A DNA stretch of 64,000 bases from Candidatus Gastranaerophilales bacterium (GCA_028696075.1 JAQVHS010000003.1:1-64000), one strand, 5' to 3'; positions 8,981 to 17,354 are shown, counted from the first letter of the stretch. Numbers and translations are program-made. The notes: generated by a model from the letters alone, not told the origin.

Positions 8981-9304
8981 ATGTTCGAAAACACTTATCA
9001 AGACATTGAGTTAACATGCTCAGACTGCGGTTGCAAATTTATTTTTTCATCGGAAGAACAAGAATTTTATGCAGAGAAAGGTTTCGCTACTCCGAAAAGA
9101 TGCGCAGCTTGCAGAACTAACAGAAAAAAACAAAGATCAGGAGGCGGAGGTTTCGCTAAAAAAAGATATAACATCACCTGCTCTAAATGTGGATGTGAAA
9201 CAACAGTTCCATTTAAACCAAGAGAAGATAAAGAAGTTTACTGTTCAGATTGTTATGCCTCAATGAAGGATGACTCTCACCAGACAGCTCAATCTGAATA
9301 TTAG
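8981..9304 (+). CDS. Zinc-ribbon protein with two CxxC pairs (CxxC-x17-CxxC type)
   Basis: The 107-residue protein starts with a treble-clef-like half (CSDCGCKF near residue 13, CAACR near residue 41, with FYAEKGFATPKRC between). It continues through a glycine- and arginine-rich linker to a second CSKCGCE ... YCSDCY zinc ribbon. The first half resembles the probable zinc-ribbon domain and the second the CxxC-x17-CxxC domain, both common in environmental bacteria. Zinc binding is expected; nucleic-acid binding is a guess from the basic linker. It is monocistronic between its own promoter and a strong terminator. Confidence 0.85.
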   Translation: MFENTYQDIELTCSDCGCKFIFSSEEQEFYAEKGFATPKRCAACRTNRKKQRSGGGGFAKKRYNITCSKCGCETTVPFKPREDKEVYCSDCYASMKDDSHQTAQSEY

Positions 9305-9328
9305 ATAAAACCTTTATAATTGATGAAG

Positions 9329-9352
9329 ACCATGCCATGCGGCATGGTTTTT
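9329..9352 (+). terminator. Rho-independent terminator
   Basis: The stem ACCATGCC (9329-9336) pairs with GGCATGGT (9341-9348) around a 4-base loop and runs into a T tract. It ends the zinc-ribbon transcript. Confidence 0.85.
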
Positions 9353-9360
9353 GTTATTTA

Positions 9361-9388
9361 TTGCAATTTATGATAAATTATTTATAGT
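9361..9388 (+). promoter_or_regulatory. Putative promoter of the DUF151 gene
   Basis: TTGCAA (9361-9366) and TATAGT (9383-9388) are separated by 16 bases. They lie just after the terminator and about 28 bases before the DUF151 ATG. Confidence 0.45.
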
Positions 9389-9416
9389 AATAACTTTAAA
9401 CATCAGGTGAATTTGT

Positions 9417-9926
9417 ATGATTGAAATGAAAGTCATGGGGATAGCTTTAGATACAAGAACAGGCTCTCCTATAGTTGTGTTAAATGATTTGGAAAACAGA
9501 CGAGCTCTTCCTATTTGGATTGGCTCATCAGAAGCCAGTTCAATTATACGTAAAATCGAAAATATAGAAGTAATGCGTCCTATGACACATGATTTAGTCT
9601 GTACAATTATTGAGGAAACAGGTTATACCCTTGACAGGGTTGAAATTCATGATGTCAGCGAAGATACTTATTTTGCTAATTTATTGCTTATAAACGACGA
9701 AGGACAGGAGCTTATTATAGATTCAAGACCGTCTGATGCTATAGCGTTGGCGCTAAGAGCAGAGTGTCCTATCTTTGTAACCGCGAATGTTGTGGCTGAC
9801 GGTACTATAAGTACAAACCGCAGTAAAGATGACAAAGAAAAAGAAGACTTCCATAATTTTATTCAAAACTTGAAGCCTTCTGATTTCAAAAAACTTATTG
9901 ATGATGCAAACGAATCTGATCAATAG
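9417..9926 (+). CDS. Bifunctional nuclease family protein (DUF151)
   Basis: The 169-residue protein matches DUF151 along its first about 125 residues: VMGIALDTRTGSPIVVL, RALPIWIGSSEASSI, RPMTHDL and the signature DSRPSDAIALALRAECPIFV. Plant and cyanobacterial members of this family are described as bifunctional nucleases, and others are used as DNA/RNA-processing or regulatory proteins. The C-terminal 35 residues form a charged tail (KDDKEKEDFHNF) similar to UvrB/UvrC-motif tails. An AGGTGA ribosome-binding site supports this start. The neighbours give no further hint. Confidence 0.9.
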   Translation: MIEMKVMGIALDTRTGSPIVVLNDLENRRALPIWIGSSEASSIIRKIENIEVMRPMTHDLVCTIIEETGYTLDRVEIHDVSEDTYFANLLLINDEGQELIIDSRPSDAIALALRAECPIFVTANVVADGTISTNRSKDDKEKEDFHNFIQNLKPSDFKKLIDDANESDQ

Positions 9927-10141
9927 AGTACTTTGGTTTAGCAAGTTTTTTTTGTTTATCTAATCTCAGGCATATTAACCGTTCCTTATTTCTAAGGCTG
10001 ACAAGTCCTATATGCTCGTTTTTGTCCTGTTTATCAAATAATATGCCGAGAAATTTTTTCATAACTTGCACTTGACCGTTGTGTTGTGTAATAATACATT
10101 TTAATGGCAATTTAGAAATAATCAATTAAGGAAGGTTCATT

Positions 10142-10345
10142 ATGAGTGAAATTACTAAAGATATGAGTATAATAGACGTTGTACAAAATCACCCCGAAAC
10201 TCTCGAAGTTTTTGCAAGAATGGGTTTGGGCTGTATCGGCTGTGCTGCTGCAAGGTTTGAAAATCTTGAAGCAGGCGCAAAAGTTCATGGATTAGACCCT
10301 GACGAGCTTGTAGCTGAATTAAACGCTGTTATAAAAGAAGCCTAA
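10142..10345 (+). CDS. DUF1858 small redox-type protein
   Basis: This is a 67-residue protein of the DUF1858 family, also known as the hybrid-cluster-protein-associated redox disulfide domain. The family pattern MSIIDVVQNHPETLEVFARMGLGCIGC is complete, with the CxxC pair (CIGC) following a conserved GLG. The small helical fold and CxxC suggest thiol redox or metal binding; the actual role is unknown. A good AAGGAAGG ribosome-binding site precedes the ATG. No hybrid cluster protein gene is in the window. Confidence 0.9.
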   Translation: MSEITKDMSIIDVVQNHPETLEVFARMGLGCIGCAAARFENLEAGAKVHGLDPDELVAELNAVIKEA

Positions 10346-10383
10346 GGAAGCTAGGCAGCCGGGAGGCTGAGAAGCCGAGAGGT
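10346..10383. repeat. Purine-rich degenerate repeat, same family as 7212-7348
   Basis: Short reiterated units GAAGCTAGG, CAGCCGGGAG, GCTGAGAAG and CCGAGAGG directly follow the stop codon, as in the longer stretch after rpsU. The shared placement right behind a small gene is notable. Confidence 0.55.
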
Positions 10384-10387
10384 TATC

Positions 10388-10408
10388 ATGCTGAACTTGT
10401 TTCAGCAT
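10388..10408. repeat. Hairpin-forming intergenic repeat (ATGCTGAA...TTCAGCAT)
   Basis: A perfect 8-base stem ATGCTGAA (10388-10395) and TTCAGCAT (10401-10408) surrounds the loop CTTGT. This ATGCTGAACTTGTTTCAGCAT element is a familiar dispersed intergenic repeat in many bacterial genomes. It has no T tract, so it is not a terminator. Confidence 0.55.
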
Positions 10409-10513
10409 CTGTCCAACAGGCTCATTGATTCGCCTGTTCCCTTTGTCAACTAAATTCAAGGTGGCAGTTATTTTTAAAGTGGTTGGGCAAAGGTGAAGGG
10501 CTTAAGAGTTGCC

Positions 10514-10571
10514 TTTTTGTCATATTGGGTGTTCAAACTGTCTTTGCGAACAAAGTGAAGCAATCTAGTTA
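10514..10571. repeat. Degenerate interspersed GTCAT...GAAGCAATC repeat
   Basis: TTTTTGTCAT is followed, after an insertion-like segment, by TTGCGAACAAAGTGAAGCAATC. This is the same repeat style as 4071-4111 but in the opposite orientation and more decayed. It lies in the 320-base gene-free stretch between DUF1858 and the coiled-coil gene, in which I see no open frame of note. Confidence 0.5.
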
Positions 10572-10596
10572 ATATTTACTGTTATCTTGACTGCTA

Positions 10597-10623
10597 TGCC
10601 AACGGTTCCATGGCAATTTTTTT
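10597..10623 (+). terminator. Weak Rho-independent terminator
   Basis: A short stem TGCCA (10597-10601) with TGGCA (10611-10615), loop of nine bases, is followed by a run of seven T. It could end readthrough from DUF1858 before the coiled-coil gene. Confidence 0.45.
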
Positions 10624-10678
10624 GCGTGCTTATACTTTATATATATAAGTTATATAATTAATAAGCATGGAGAAGAGC

Positions 10679-12139
10679 ATGTCCGCAGATGGAGCAAATT
10701 TTTTCAAACCTTATGATCCTACACAAAACCCGTTGAGCTATTCTTTGGAGAAAAGTGGTATTAAATTGCAGGCTTCCAATGAATCAGGTATTAATGTTTT
10801 TACACAAAAACCTGCAGCAACAGGTGGGCAGACTATCGGTGGCGATGATTCAACAGCTCTTGGCGATGCTCTTTTAGAAGGTAATACTACCGGGCAAAAG
10901 TCTGATACAGCTGTTTCTGCTAAAGATGCTTCTGTTCTTACACCGGAACAGGTTTACGCAGAGGCACTTGGGTTTACCCGTAGCACTACAAGTGGTAAAG
11001 ATGCTATAGGTGATCCTGCCAATAGTGCAGCTTTATTTGCAATGAATTTTAATAATAATCTTAAACAAACAGCAGCTAATGCTGCTGCAAGTTACGTTCC
11101 TAAATCATCAACTTCATCAGATGCTAATGCATCAGGAAGTACAGGAAGTACAGGAACAAACTGGTTATCTGGTATCAAGGACGGAATTAGTATGGCGAAC
11201 GGAGCAAGCCAACTTGCCGGCGGTCTTTCTAATGCACTAAGTTCAGGCGGGGATTCTGATGTAGCCAAAGCCGAGGCGAAAATTAAGCAAGGTGAAGCTA
11301 AAGAAGCAGAAGGCACTAAGCTTGAATCGGAAAATAAACAACAATATGACAATATAATGAAAGAAAATCAGCAGTATCAAAAAGAATATGAAGAAACAGG
11401 AAATAAGATTGCCGATACAAAATCTAATATAAGTGAGCTTGACAGAGGTATACAAGATTTGACTCAGCAGCAAGGTCAGGCTGAAAGTGAACTTGGTTCT
11501 TTAAGAGCCAATAATAAAGATGGTAAAAATGATGCCAAAATAAGAGAACTGGAAAGTAAAATTGATCAAATAAAACAAAATATTGAAGCTAAAAAACAAG
11601 AAAAAACTAAAGCTGAAGGAGAATTAAAAGAACTTCAAACTAAACAAAATGACCTTAAACAGAAAATCTCAGGCGGAGATGAGAAGAAACAAAAATGCAT
11701 GGATGCAATGCAAAAAGCTAAAGAACTTAAAACCGAAGGTCAACGATTGAAAAAAGAAGGCGAAACCGAGAAAAAAATAGCCGAAGCTAAAGCAAAAGAA
11801 AAAGCTGAAGGTCAAGAAGGTACCAAAAAATCAGAAGGTACCGATAAATCAGGTTCAAAAGCCGAAACGCCAAAAGTAGATGCAAACGGCAATATATCGG
11901 CTAAAGATATTAAAGATAAACAAATTCTAACTAAATTAGAAGCTGACCATGGTCCAGCCGATACTTATACTAAAGAACGATATGACACGGCGGCTCAATC
12001 ATTTGAAGGTAAAGAACAGAGTCAAGGTATGTGGGCGACACTCAAAGGAGCTTTGGGCTTCGGTGGGTCATCTTCAACAGCTAATACAGCGCCTCCTGCT
12101 GCACCTACAGATCAAAAACGAAAGCCTGAAGACGAATAA
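10679..12139 (+). CDS. Long coiled-coil protein of unknown function
   Basis: I do not recognise a family. The 486 residues divide into a low-complexity Ser/Thr/Gly/Ala-rich N-terminal half (about 1-190, with SSTSSDANASGSTGSTG), a long Lys/Glu/Gln coiled coil (about 195-400, for example QQQGQAESELGSLRANNKDG), and a C-terminal tail ending in Pro/Ala/Thr and basic residues. No signal peptide or membrane segment is seen. The ATG at 10679 is preferred because GGAG at 10669-10672 is at ideal spacing; an in-frame ATG at 10667 contains that site. Layout recalls secreted translocator or effector-like proteins, but no secretion genes are nearby, so this is only a thought. A composition-driven coiled coil makes homology searches unreliable. 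Confidence 0.75.
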   Translation: MSADGANFFKPYDPTQNPLSYSLEKSGIKLQASNESGINVFTQKPAATGGQTIGGDDSTALGDALLEGNTTGQKSDTAVSAKDASVLTPEQVYAEALGFTRSTTSGKDAIGDPANSAALFAMNFNNNLKQTAANAAASYVPKSSTSSDANASGSTGSTGTNWLSGIKDGISMANGASQLAGGLSNALSSGGDSDVAKAEAKIKQGEAKEAEGTKLESENKQQYDNIMKENQQYQKEYEETGNKIADTKSNISELDRGIQDLTQQQGQAESELGSLRANNKDGKNDAKIRELESKIDQIKQNIEAKKQEKTKAEGELKELQTKQNDLKQKISGGDEKKQKCMDAMQKAKELKTEGQRLKKEGETEKKIAEAKAKEKAEGQEGTKKSEGTDKSGSKAETPKVDANGNISAKDIKDKQILTKLEADHGPADTYTKERYDTAAQSFEGKEQSQGMWATLKGALGFGGSSSTANTAPPAAPTDQKRKPEDE

Positions 12140-12141
12140 GC

Positions 12142-12435
12142 TTAGCTTACAACTATGGTTTTCGCTTTTTCTACAAGTTTGTTAACTTCAAAAACATTAT
12201 AACCGTTTTGAATTACCTGTCTGAGATAATTGGATTTATCTTTACCGGTAAGAGCTAAAACCCTCTCATGTTTCACATTGAATTGGTCTTCTTCAATGGT
12301 TATTAATTTAAGAGGTTTTTCTTGAGGATAATTTGCTTTAAGATATTCTGTTATTTTTGTTGCTTGTTTGTATGTAAAGTCTTTTTGCGGATTTTTATTT
12401 ACGAAATGTAATATACTTCCGAACGATACCTGCAT
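12142..12435 (-). CDS. Small hypothetical protein with N-terminal VSFG motif
   Basis: This 97-residue protein has a very good AAGGAG site eight bases before its ATG and ends two bases from the convergent coiled-coil gene. It begins MQVSFGSILHF, a short hydrophobic-x-Phe-Gly-type start shared in style with several unrelated genes in this window. The rest is mixed helix and strand with many lysines, with no recognised domain. No signal peptide or membrane segment is present. A TATAAT box lies upstream on its strand. Function is unknown. Confidence 0.7.
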   Translation of the reverse strand: MQVSFGSILHFVNKNPQKDFTYKQATKITEYLKANYPQEKPLKLITIEEDQFNVKHERVLALTGKDKSNYLRQVIQNGYNVFEVNKLVEKAKTIVVS

Positions 12436-12603
12436 TTATTATTCTCCTTATGGGTTATAGTGTTTTATTTTCTCCTTTTGAAGAAAATTGACTATTTGTA
12501 CTATTCAGTGTTGTAAATATTATAACCGCCTAAACGTTTTTTTTTGTTAGTTGTTTAAAAAAATTAATAAAACTTAAAAATTGTTTAAAATTGTATATAA
12601 ATG

Positions 12604-12612
12604 TGGTATACT
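12604..12612 (+). promoter_or_regulatory. Putative extended -10 promoter of the S1 gene
   Basis: TGG directly followed by TATACT (12607-12612) forms an extended -10 element, about 57 bases before the S1 ATG at 12669. The -35 region is poor, as is usual for extended -10 promoters. Confidence 0.45.
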
Positions 12613-12668
12613 ACATATTATAAAAATATGTTTTGAAAGTGTTATAGATAGCTTTGGAGTCAACATAC

Positions 12669-13742
12669 ATGGGTAATGAAATACAGGATAAGACTGGTAG
12701 TTTCGAGGAACTTTTATCGCGCTACGATTACAAATTTTCTAAAGGCGACCTTGTTAAAGGAATTGTAGTAAGTGTTGATAATTCCGGAGTGTTAGTTGAT
12801 ATTGGTGCCAAAGCCGTCGCCTATGTGCATCCTAAAGAAGTATTTATAGAAGAAGGAAAGACTTACAAAGAATCTATCACCCCTAATGAAGAGTACGAGT
12901 TTTTAATAATTAAAGACGAAGATGAGGACGGACAATTAACACTTTCACATAAAAGGGTGGCACAGGCTTACAGCTGGAAAAAAATTGAAGATATAGCAGC
13001 AGCGGATGAAAGTGTTATGGCAGAAGTGAAAGCTGTTGTTAAAGGCGGGCTTTTGGTCGATGTTCTTGGGTTAAAAGGGTTTGTACCTTCCAGTCATCTG
13101 CGTTTAAAGAAATTTGAAGATTGTGTCGGGGAAAAACTTGAGCTGAAAATCCTGTCTATTGATTCTCAGGCAAATAATTTAATCTTGTCCCAACGTAAGT
13201 TATACAATGACAACCAGAGTGATAAGAGAAAAAATACTTTTGAAAATGTCGAAGTCGGCAGTGTTATAGAAGGCGAAATTGTAAGATTGGCTGATTTTGG
13301 CGCTTTTGTTGATATTGGCGGTATAGACGGGTTACTTCCCTTATCGCAAATGTCATGGTGCTGGGTTGACCATCCTTCCGACATCATAAAAGTCGGTGAT
13401 GTTATCAAGGTAGAGGTTATAGGTATTGACCATGACAAGCAAAGAGTCAGTCTGAGTCTGAAAAATCTTCAGGAAGACCCTTGGAATAAGGCTAAAGAAG
13501 AAATAAAAGAAGGCTGTAAAATCGCCGGTAAAATTACCAGAATAAAAGCTTTTGGCGCATTTGTAGAGGTGATGCCCGGAGTAGAAGCGCTTCTTCCCTA
13601 TAAAGATTTACTTGAATATCAACAGCAAAATAATGTTGCACTGGATGCCGGCAGTTCAATTGATACCTATGTAATTAAATTCAATCCGTCAGACAGAAGA
13701 ATAAGCTTGGGTATTAAGGTTGTTGAAGCTCAGCCGGAGTAA
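12669..13742 (+). CDS. rpsA: 30S ribosomal protein S1 homolog, four S1 domains
   Basis: The protein of about 357 residues contains four consecutive S1 RNA-binding (OB-fold) repeats: GDLVKGIVVSVDNSGVLVDIG, then a divergent second (VKAVVKGGLLVDVLGLKGFVPSS), a strong third (GSVIEGEIVRLADFGAFVDIG) and a fourth (GCKIAGKITRIKAFGAFVEV). Four domains is the arrangement in cyanobacteria and Firmicutes-like S1 proteins, shorter than the six of E. coli. It binds mRNA at the ribosome. I use ATG 12669 with GGAG ten bases before it; an in-frame TTG at 12654 would add five residues. Confidence 0.9.
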   Translation: MGNEIQDKTGSFEELLSRYDYKFSKGDLVKGIVVSVDNSGVLVDIGAKAVAYVHPKEVFIEEGKTYKESITPNEEYEFLIIKDEDEDGQLTLSHKRVAQAYSWKKIEDIAAADESVMAEVKAVVKGGLLVDVLGLKGFVPSSHLRLKKFEDCVGEKLELKILSIDSQANNLILSQRKLYNDNQSDKRKNTFENVEVGSVIEGEIVRLADFGAFVDIGGIDGLLPLSQMSWCWVDHPSDIIKVGDVIKVEVIGIDHDKQRVSLSLKNLQEDPWNKAKEEIKEGCKIAGKITRIKAFGAFVEVMPGVEALLPYKDLLEYQQQNNVALDAGSSIDTYVIKFNPSDRRISLGIKVVEAQPE

Positions 13743-13775
13743 ATATCCGTTTGCTTCGATATAACATTTCTAAAC

Positions 13776-13804
13776 AAAAAAAAAGCCGTATAAAACTATA
13801 CGAC
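13776..13804 (-). terminator. Rho-independent terminator (minus strand)
   Basis: On the minus strand an 8-base stem (GTCGTATA with TATACGGC, one G-U pair, loop GTTT) runs into nine T. It would end transcripts from the hypothetical gene at 13997-14488, as a second terminator after 13867-13899. Confidence 0.7.
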
Positions 13805-13866
13805 TATCTACCTTACTTTACGAGAAAATTTATTTGGGAAATATATTACTGTTTTAAAAATTGCAA

Positions 13867-13899
13867 TTAAAAAGAAAACCTGCTTGTGTAAAGCAGGTT
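13867..13899 (-). terminator. Rho-independent terminator (minus strand)
   Basis: A perfect 9-base stem AACCTGCTT/AAGCAGGTT (13877-13885 and 13891-13899) with a 5-base loop is followed on the minus strand by TTTTCTTTTT. It is placed about 100 bases after the stop of the hypothetical gene read leftward. Confidence 0.7.
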
Positions 13900-13996
13900 A
13901 TGAGCTATACAATAATCCTCATTATTGTATAAAATACCTTTACCTTTACTTTCCTTTGTTGAGAATATTTACCTTTTACCGTTGTTTTTGATTATT

Positions 13997-14488
13997 TTAT
14001 CCGAGAGCTAATTCCCTCCTGACCTCTAATCCGTCATCCCTTGCTATAAATGTGTTTATTTCGGGGTTATTATGGTTTGAATTGCCCGAAAATTGGCTTC
14101 CTGTATTGCTTGCTAATGCACTGGATAAATCCATATTATTTTTATCAGAGCTTTTTAATGCATGACCTTCTGTCGGTAAGGTTTTGGGAGTGATATCGAC
14201 AGGTTTTGTGCTTGCCGGAACGGCCTGTGCCAAAGCCGGTGTAGTGTACGTACTATTTATAATATTTCCGTTTAACCCAAACTTAGAGGCTATTGCTGTT
14301 GCACGCTCCACATTCTGCATTGTAAACACAGGAATATCTGCAATCTCCGGTTTTGTAACTTTTTCAGAAGTTTTTACATCCACACCACGAGCAGCCAAAA
14401 GTTGTTTATAATACTCTCGATGAGGATCATAACCTTCTGTTGATTTTGATGTTGTGCTGTTTACTGCTGTGATTGCTTCATTTCCCAT
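13997..14488 (-). CDS. Hypothetical protein, Ser/Thr/Asn-rich
   Basis: The 163-residue protein has an excellent AGGAG ribosome-binding site (TAGGAGTTTAAA then ATG) and its own terminators, so it is probably real. The sequence is rich in Ser, Thr, Asn and Ala, with a short helical part HREYYKQLLAARGVDV near residues 23-38 and a polar low-complexity C-terminal half. No signal peptide, membrane segment or known domain is visible. Composition is like that of the N-terminal half of the coiled-coil protein encoded at 10679-12139, but this is not evidence of homology. Confidence 0.65.
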   Translation of the reverse strand: MGNEAITAVNSTTSKSTEGYDPHREYYKQLLAARGVDVKTSEKVTKPEIADIPVFTMQNVERATAIASKFGLNGNIINSTYTTPALAQAVPASTKPVDITPKTLPTEGHALKSSDKNNMDLSSALASNTGSQFSGNSNHNNPEINTFIARDDGLEVRRELALG

Positions 14489-14859
14489 TTTAAACTCCTA
14501 AAAGTCCCTTGATAGTTTTGGAGTGTGAACTTAGCGTTTGGGCTAAGTTCACACTTTACACACTGTTTTGGTAGACTTGTATCTCTGAGCCGTGAGAAAA
14601 TATCTTTTTCAAAACCATGTGTTTAAACTATCTTAAAAGTATGTCCTAAATTTCCCGTGTAATTTCCTATATTTTAATAAAAACAATCTATCTTAAAAAA
14701 TTGCCTGACTTTAAGTTTTTTTAACAATTGCTTCTTATTCTTTATTTTAAAGCTGTTTTGGGGATATATTGAAAATCACTTTTAATCATTCGATGTGAAA
14801 TATTTTATTTTTATAATAAAATAGAAAGTATATAGAGATTAAGAAGAGGAATTTTAAAC
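14489..14859. other. Gene-free stretch between divergent genes
   Basis: About 370 very AT-rich bases separate the leftward hypothetical gene from yidC. I see no coding frame. It holds a 13-base perfect inverted repeat at 14523-14554 (listed separately), two copies of CTATCTTAAAA (near 14628 and 14687), and a TATAAT at 14812-14817 that could serve as the -10 element of yidC about 42 bases before its GTG start. Confidence 0.5.
14523..14554. repeat. Perfect 13-base inverted repeat (stem-loop)
   Basis: GTGTGAACTTAGC and GCTAAGTTCACAC are separated by six bases. Neither side is followed by a strong T tract. It lies about 35 bases upstream of the leftward gene at 13997-14488, so it would be in that gene's 5' leader or operator region. 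Confidence 0.7.
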
Positions 14860-15957
14860 GTGGATTTTACAGTACTGACAATAGATTTATTGGATAAACT
14901 CGCCGGATTTGTGGGCGGTTACGGCTGGGCTATCGTTGCGCTTACCGTTGCTATAAGGTTAATATTATGGCCGTTGAATGATTCTCAACAGCGCAGCATG
15001 AGAAAAATGCAATCTCTTTCGCCAAAAATGAAAGAGCTTCAAACCAGATACCAAAAAGACCCCCAGGTAATGCAGCAAAAAATGATGGAGTTCTACAAAG
15101 ACAACAAATTCAATCCTTTTGCAGGATGTTTACCCTTGTTGATACAGCTTCCTATATTTATTTTGTTATATGGCGCACTTATGAGCCCTCAGTTTATTCA
15201 AACTGCGGGCGATAGCTCGTTTTATTTTATTAAAAGACTTGATAATACTTTAAAAAGTTATACAGGTGTTGCCGGCGACGGTACGTTCAGTGTTATGAAA
15301 CATGATACTTTTTCTATGCCTAAAAAAATTGAAGTAACCATGAATAACGGCGAAAAAGTAGAAGTTAAGGTTGATAACCCTCAAAAAGCTATCCAAATTC
15401 AAGGTGAAATCGTGCCTGCGAAACCTATTGATTTCAAGATTTCGCTTGATAATATCAATCTGAAATTCGAACAGCTTAATCAAATAAAATCGGCAGAAGT
15501 AAGTGTCATTAATAACGGCACCAAAGAAGTAGAAACGATAAATTTTGAAAGAAAAGACAGTCTTCTTACGGCAAGTGTTCCGACAACTGAGGCGAAAACA
15601 GCTTTTCATTATGATATTTTGGCCCTTGTAATACTGTTTGGACTTACAATGTGGTTTGCCTCAAAAGTAATGGCAGCGGCAGCGCACACAGCGGATGCAG
15701 ACCCTACCCAGCAAGCTATGCAAAAAACCATGGGAACTATGATGCCTATAATGATTACGGCAATGTTTTTCTTCTTCCCTATACCGGCAGGGGTGTTGTT
15801 GTATTTGGTAGTGAGCAATATCATTCAAATTATTCAAACCGTTGTTATAAATAAACGGATTGATTTGGAAGAAGCCAAAACATCACAAAAAATTGACCCT
15901 TATACGGTTAATAACGCTAAAAAAATAACAGATAATAAAGCTGACGATGTTAACTAG
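14860..15957 (+). CDS. yidC: Membrane protein insertase YidC/Oxa1 family
   Basis: YidC inserts and folds inner-membrane proteins, alone or with SecYEG. Conserved parts are a first core membrane segment (about 15-37, with the VAIRLILWPL end carrying the family arginine), the charged cytoplasmic hairpin MRKMQSLSPKMKELQTRY, the second segment with LPIFILLYGAL, and the C-terminal segments (about 248-270 and 290-327). Unlike proteobacterial YidC it has no large domain after the first helix; instead about 130 residues lie after the second core segment. Start is GTG with AGAGGA upstream. Its end overlaps mnmE by 11 bases. Confidence 0.9.
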   Translation: MDFTVLTIDLLDKLAGFVGGYGWAIVALTVAIRLILWPLNDSQQRSMRKMQSLSPKMKELQTRYQKDPQVMQQKMMEFYKDNKFNPFAGCLPLLIQLPIFILLYGALMSPQFIQTAGDSSFYFIKRLDNTLKSYTGVAGDGTFSVMKHDTFSMPKKIEVTMNNGEKVEVKVDNPQKAIQIQGEIVPAKPIDFKISLDNINLKFEQLNQIKSAEVSVINNGTKEVETINFERKDSLLTASVPTTEAKTAFHYDILALVILFGLTMWFASKVMAAAAHTADADPTQQAMQKTMGTMMPIMITAMFFFFPIPAGVLLYLVVSNIIQIIQTVVINKRIDLEEAKTSQKIDPYTVNNAKKITDNKADDVN

Positions 15958-17320
15958 TATAAATGATACAATTAGTGCAATAGCAACAACAATAGGAACC
16001 GCTTCGGTTTCTATTGTGCGTTTGTCGGGCGAAAATTCTATTCGAATAGTTTCAGAGATGTTTTCTTCTTCATCCGGGTTGAAAAAACTTCCTGATTTTC
16101 AAGCTAACAGGCTTTATCATGGATTTATTTTTGATGAAAAAAGTGTTTTGGATGAGGCGGTTGTTTTGGTATTCAAAGCGCCTCACAGCTATACCGGCGA
16201 AGATGTCGCAGAAATACAATGCCATGGCGGGGTCAGCGTAACTAAAGCTATTTTTGACCTTACATTGAAACATGGTGCAAGGATTGCAGAAAAAGGCGAA
16301 TTTACGAAAAGGGCATTTTTAAACCATAAAATTGATTTAAGCCAGGCAGAAGCCGTGTTGGATATAATTTCCGCAAAGACGGAAAAATTTGCACGTCTTT
16401 CTACAACTAATCTTTGCGGTAAATTTGCAATAAAAATACGTGATATAAGAATCAGAGTTTTGGATTTGCTTACCAAAATAACAGCTTCTATTGATTTCCC
16501 CGAAGAAGTTGAAGAGTTGGATTATAGTTATATTTCAGAGGTTATACAAGGTGTTGTGCAAGAAATAAATTCTATTTTATGTACAGCTGAAACCTCTAAT
16601 ATTTTAAGAGAAGGGGCAAAAATAGCAATTGCAGGAAAGCCTAATGTGGGTAAATCATCTTTGTTTAATACGCTTTTGAGCTTTGAGCGGGCGATAGTTA
16701 CGGATATAGCAGGCACCACCCGTGATGTTATCCAAGAAACAATAGACATTAACGGTATTGCTTGCGTTTTGCTCGATACTGCAGGAATTAGAAACCTTGA
16801 TGAAACAAAAATAGAAAATAAAGTCGAAACCATTGGCATCAATTATTCCGTACAATCAATAGAACAGGCTGATTTAGTATTGTTTTTGACTGACTTAAGC
16901 ACAGAAGCAACTCAGGAAGATTTTGATATTTTTGAACTGGTTAAGGATAAAAATCACATAATAACAGGTACAAAATCGGATTTACCCTGCCTGAATACTT
17001 ATTTTAAAGGGGTTCATACAATATCTAATGTTACAAAAAACGGGATAGAAGAACTTACAACGCTTATAGAGAATGCCCTTAATATGCAGGATTTGAACAA
17101 TGACAGCGAATTTTTGACCAATTCACGCCAGCAGGAATCGCTAAAAAATTGCAAAGACTCTTTGCTCAATGCCCTAAAAAGCACAGATGATTACACTATG
17201 CAGGATTTTATCGCTATTGATATTAAATCAGCGTTAATCAGTCTTGGGGAAATTACGGGTGATGATATAACTCAGGAAGTCTTGAACAATATTTTTGAAA
17301 ATTTTTGCATAGGAAAGTAA
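15947..17320 (+). CDS. mnmE: tRNA uridine-5-carboxymethylaminomethyl modification GTPase MnmE
   Basis: MnmE works with MnmG to modify the wobble uridine of certain tRNAs. The 457-residue protein has the N-terminal folate-binding domain (TIGTASVSIVRLSG), the G domain with P-loop GKPNVGKSS near residue 226, DTAGIRN and the TKSD guanine-binding motif, and the hallmark C-terminal CIGK. All key motifs are intact. The yidC-mnmE linkage is very common in bacteria and supports both calls. Confidence 0.97.
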   Translation: MLTSINDTISAIATTIGTASVSIVRLSGENSIRIVSEMFSSSSGLKKLPDFQANRLYHGFIFDEKSVLDEAVVLVFKAPHSYTGEDVAEIQCHGGVSVTKAIFDLTLKHGARIAEKGEFTKRAFLNHKIDLSQAEAVLDIISAKTEKFARLSTTNLCGKFAIKIRDIRIRVLDLLTKITASIDFPEEVEELDYSYISEVIQGVVQEINSILCTAETSNILREGAKIAIAGKPNVGKSSLFNTLLSFERAIVTDIAGTTRDVIQETIDINGIACVLLDTAGIRNLDETKIENKVETIGINYSVQSIEQADLVLFLTDLSTEATQEDFDIFELVKDKNHIITGTKSDLPCLNTYFKGVHTISNVTKNGIEELTTLIENALNMQDLNNDSEFLTNSRQQESLKNCKDSLLNALKSTDDYTMQDFIAIDIKSALISLGEITGDDITQEVLNNIFENFCIGK

Positions 17321-17354
17321 TCAAATATATTGTTCAAATTGAAAAACAGTATAT

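Noticed and set aside
9895-10125. Minus-strand frame between the DUF151 and DUF1858 genes
   Set aside because: It overlaps the end of the DUF151 gene, has no convincing ribosome-binding site, and its product (MKKFLGILFDKQDKNEHIG and onward) has no recognised domain; too weak to call.
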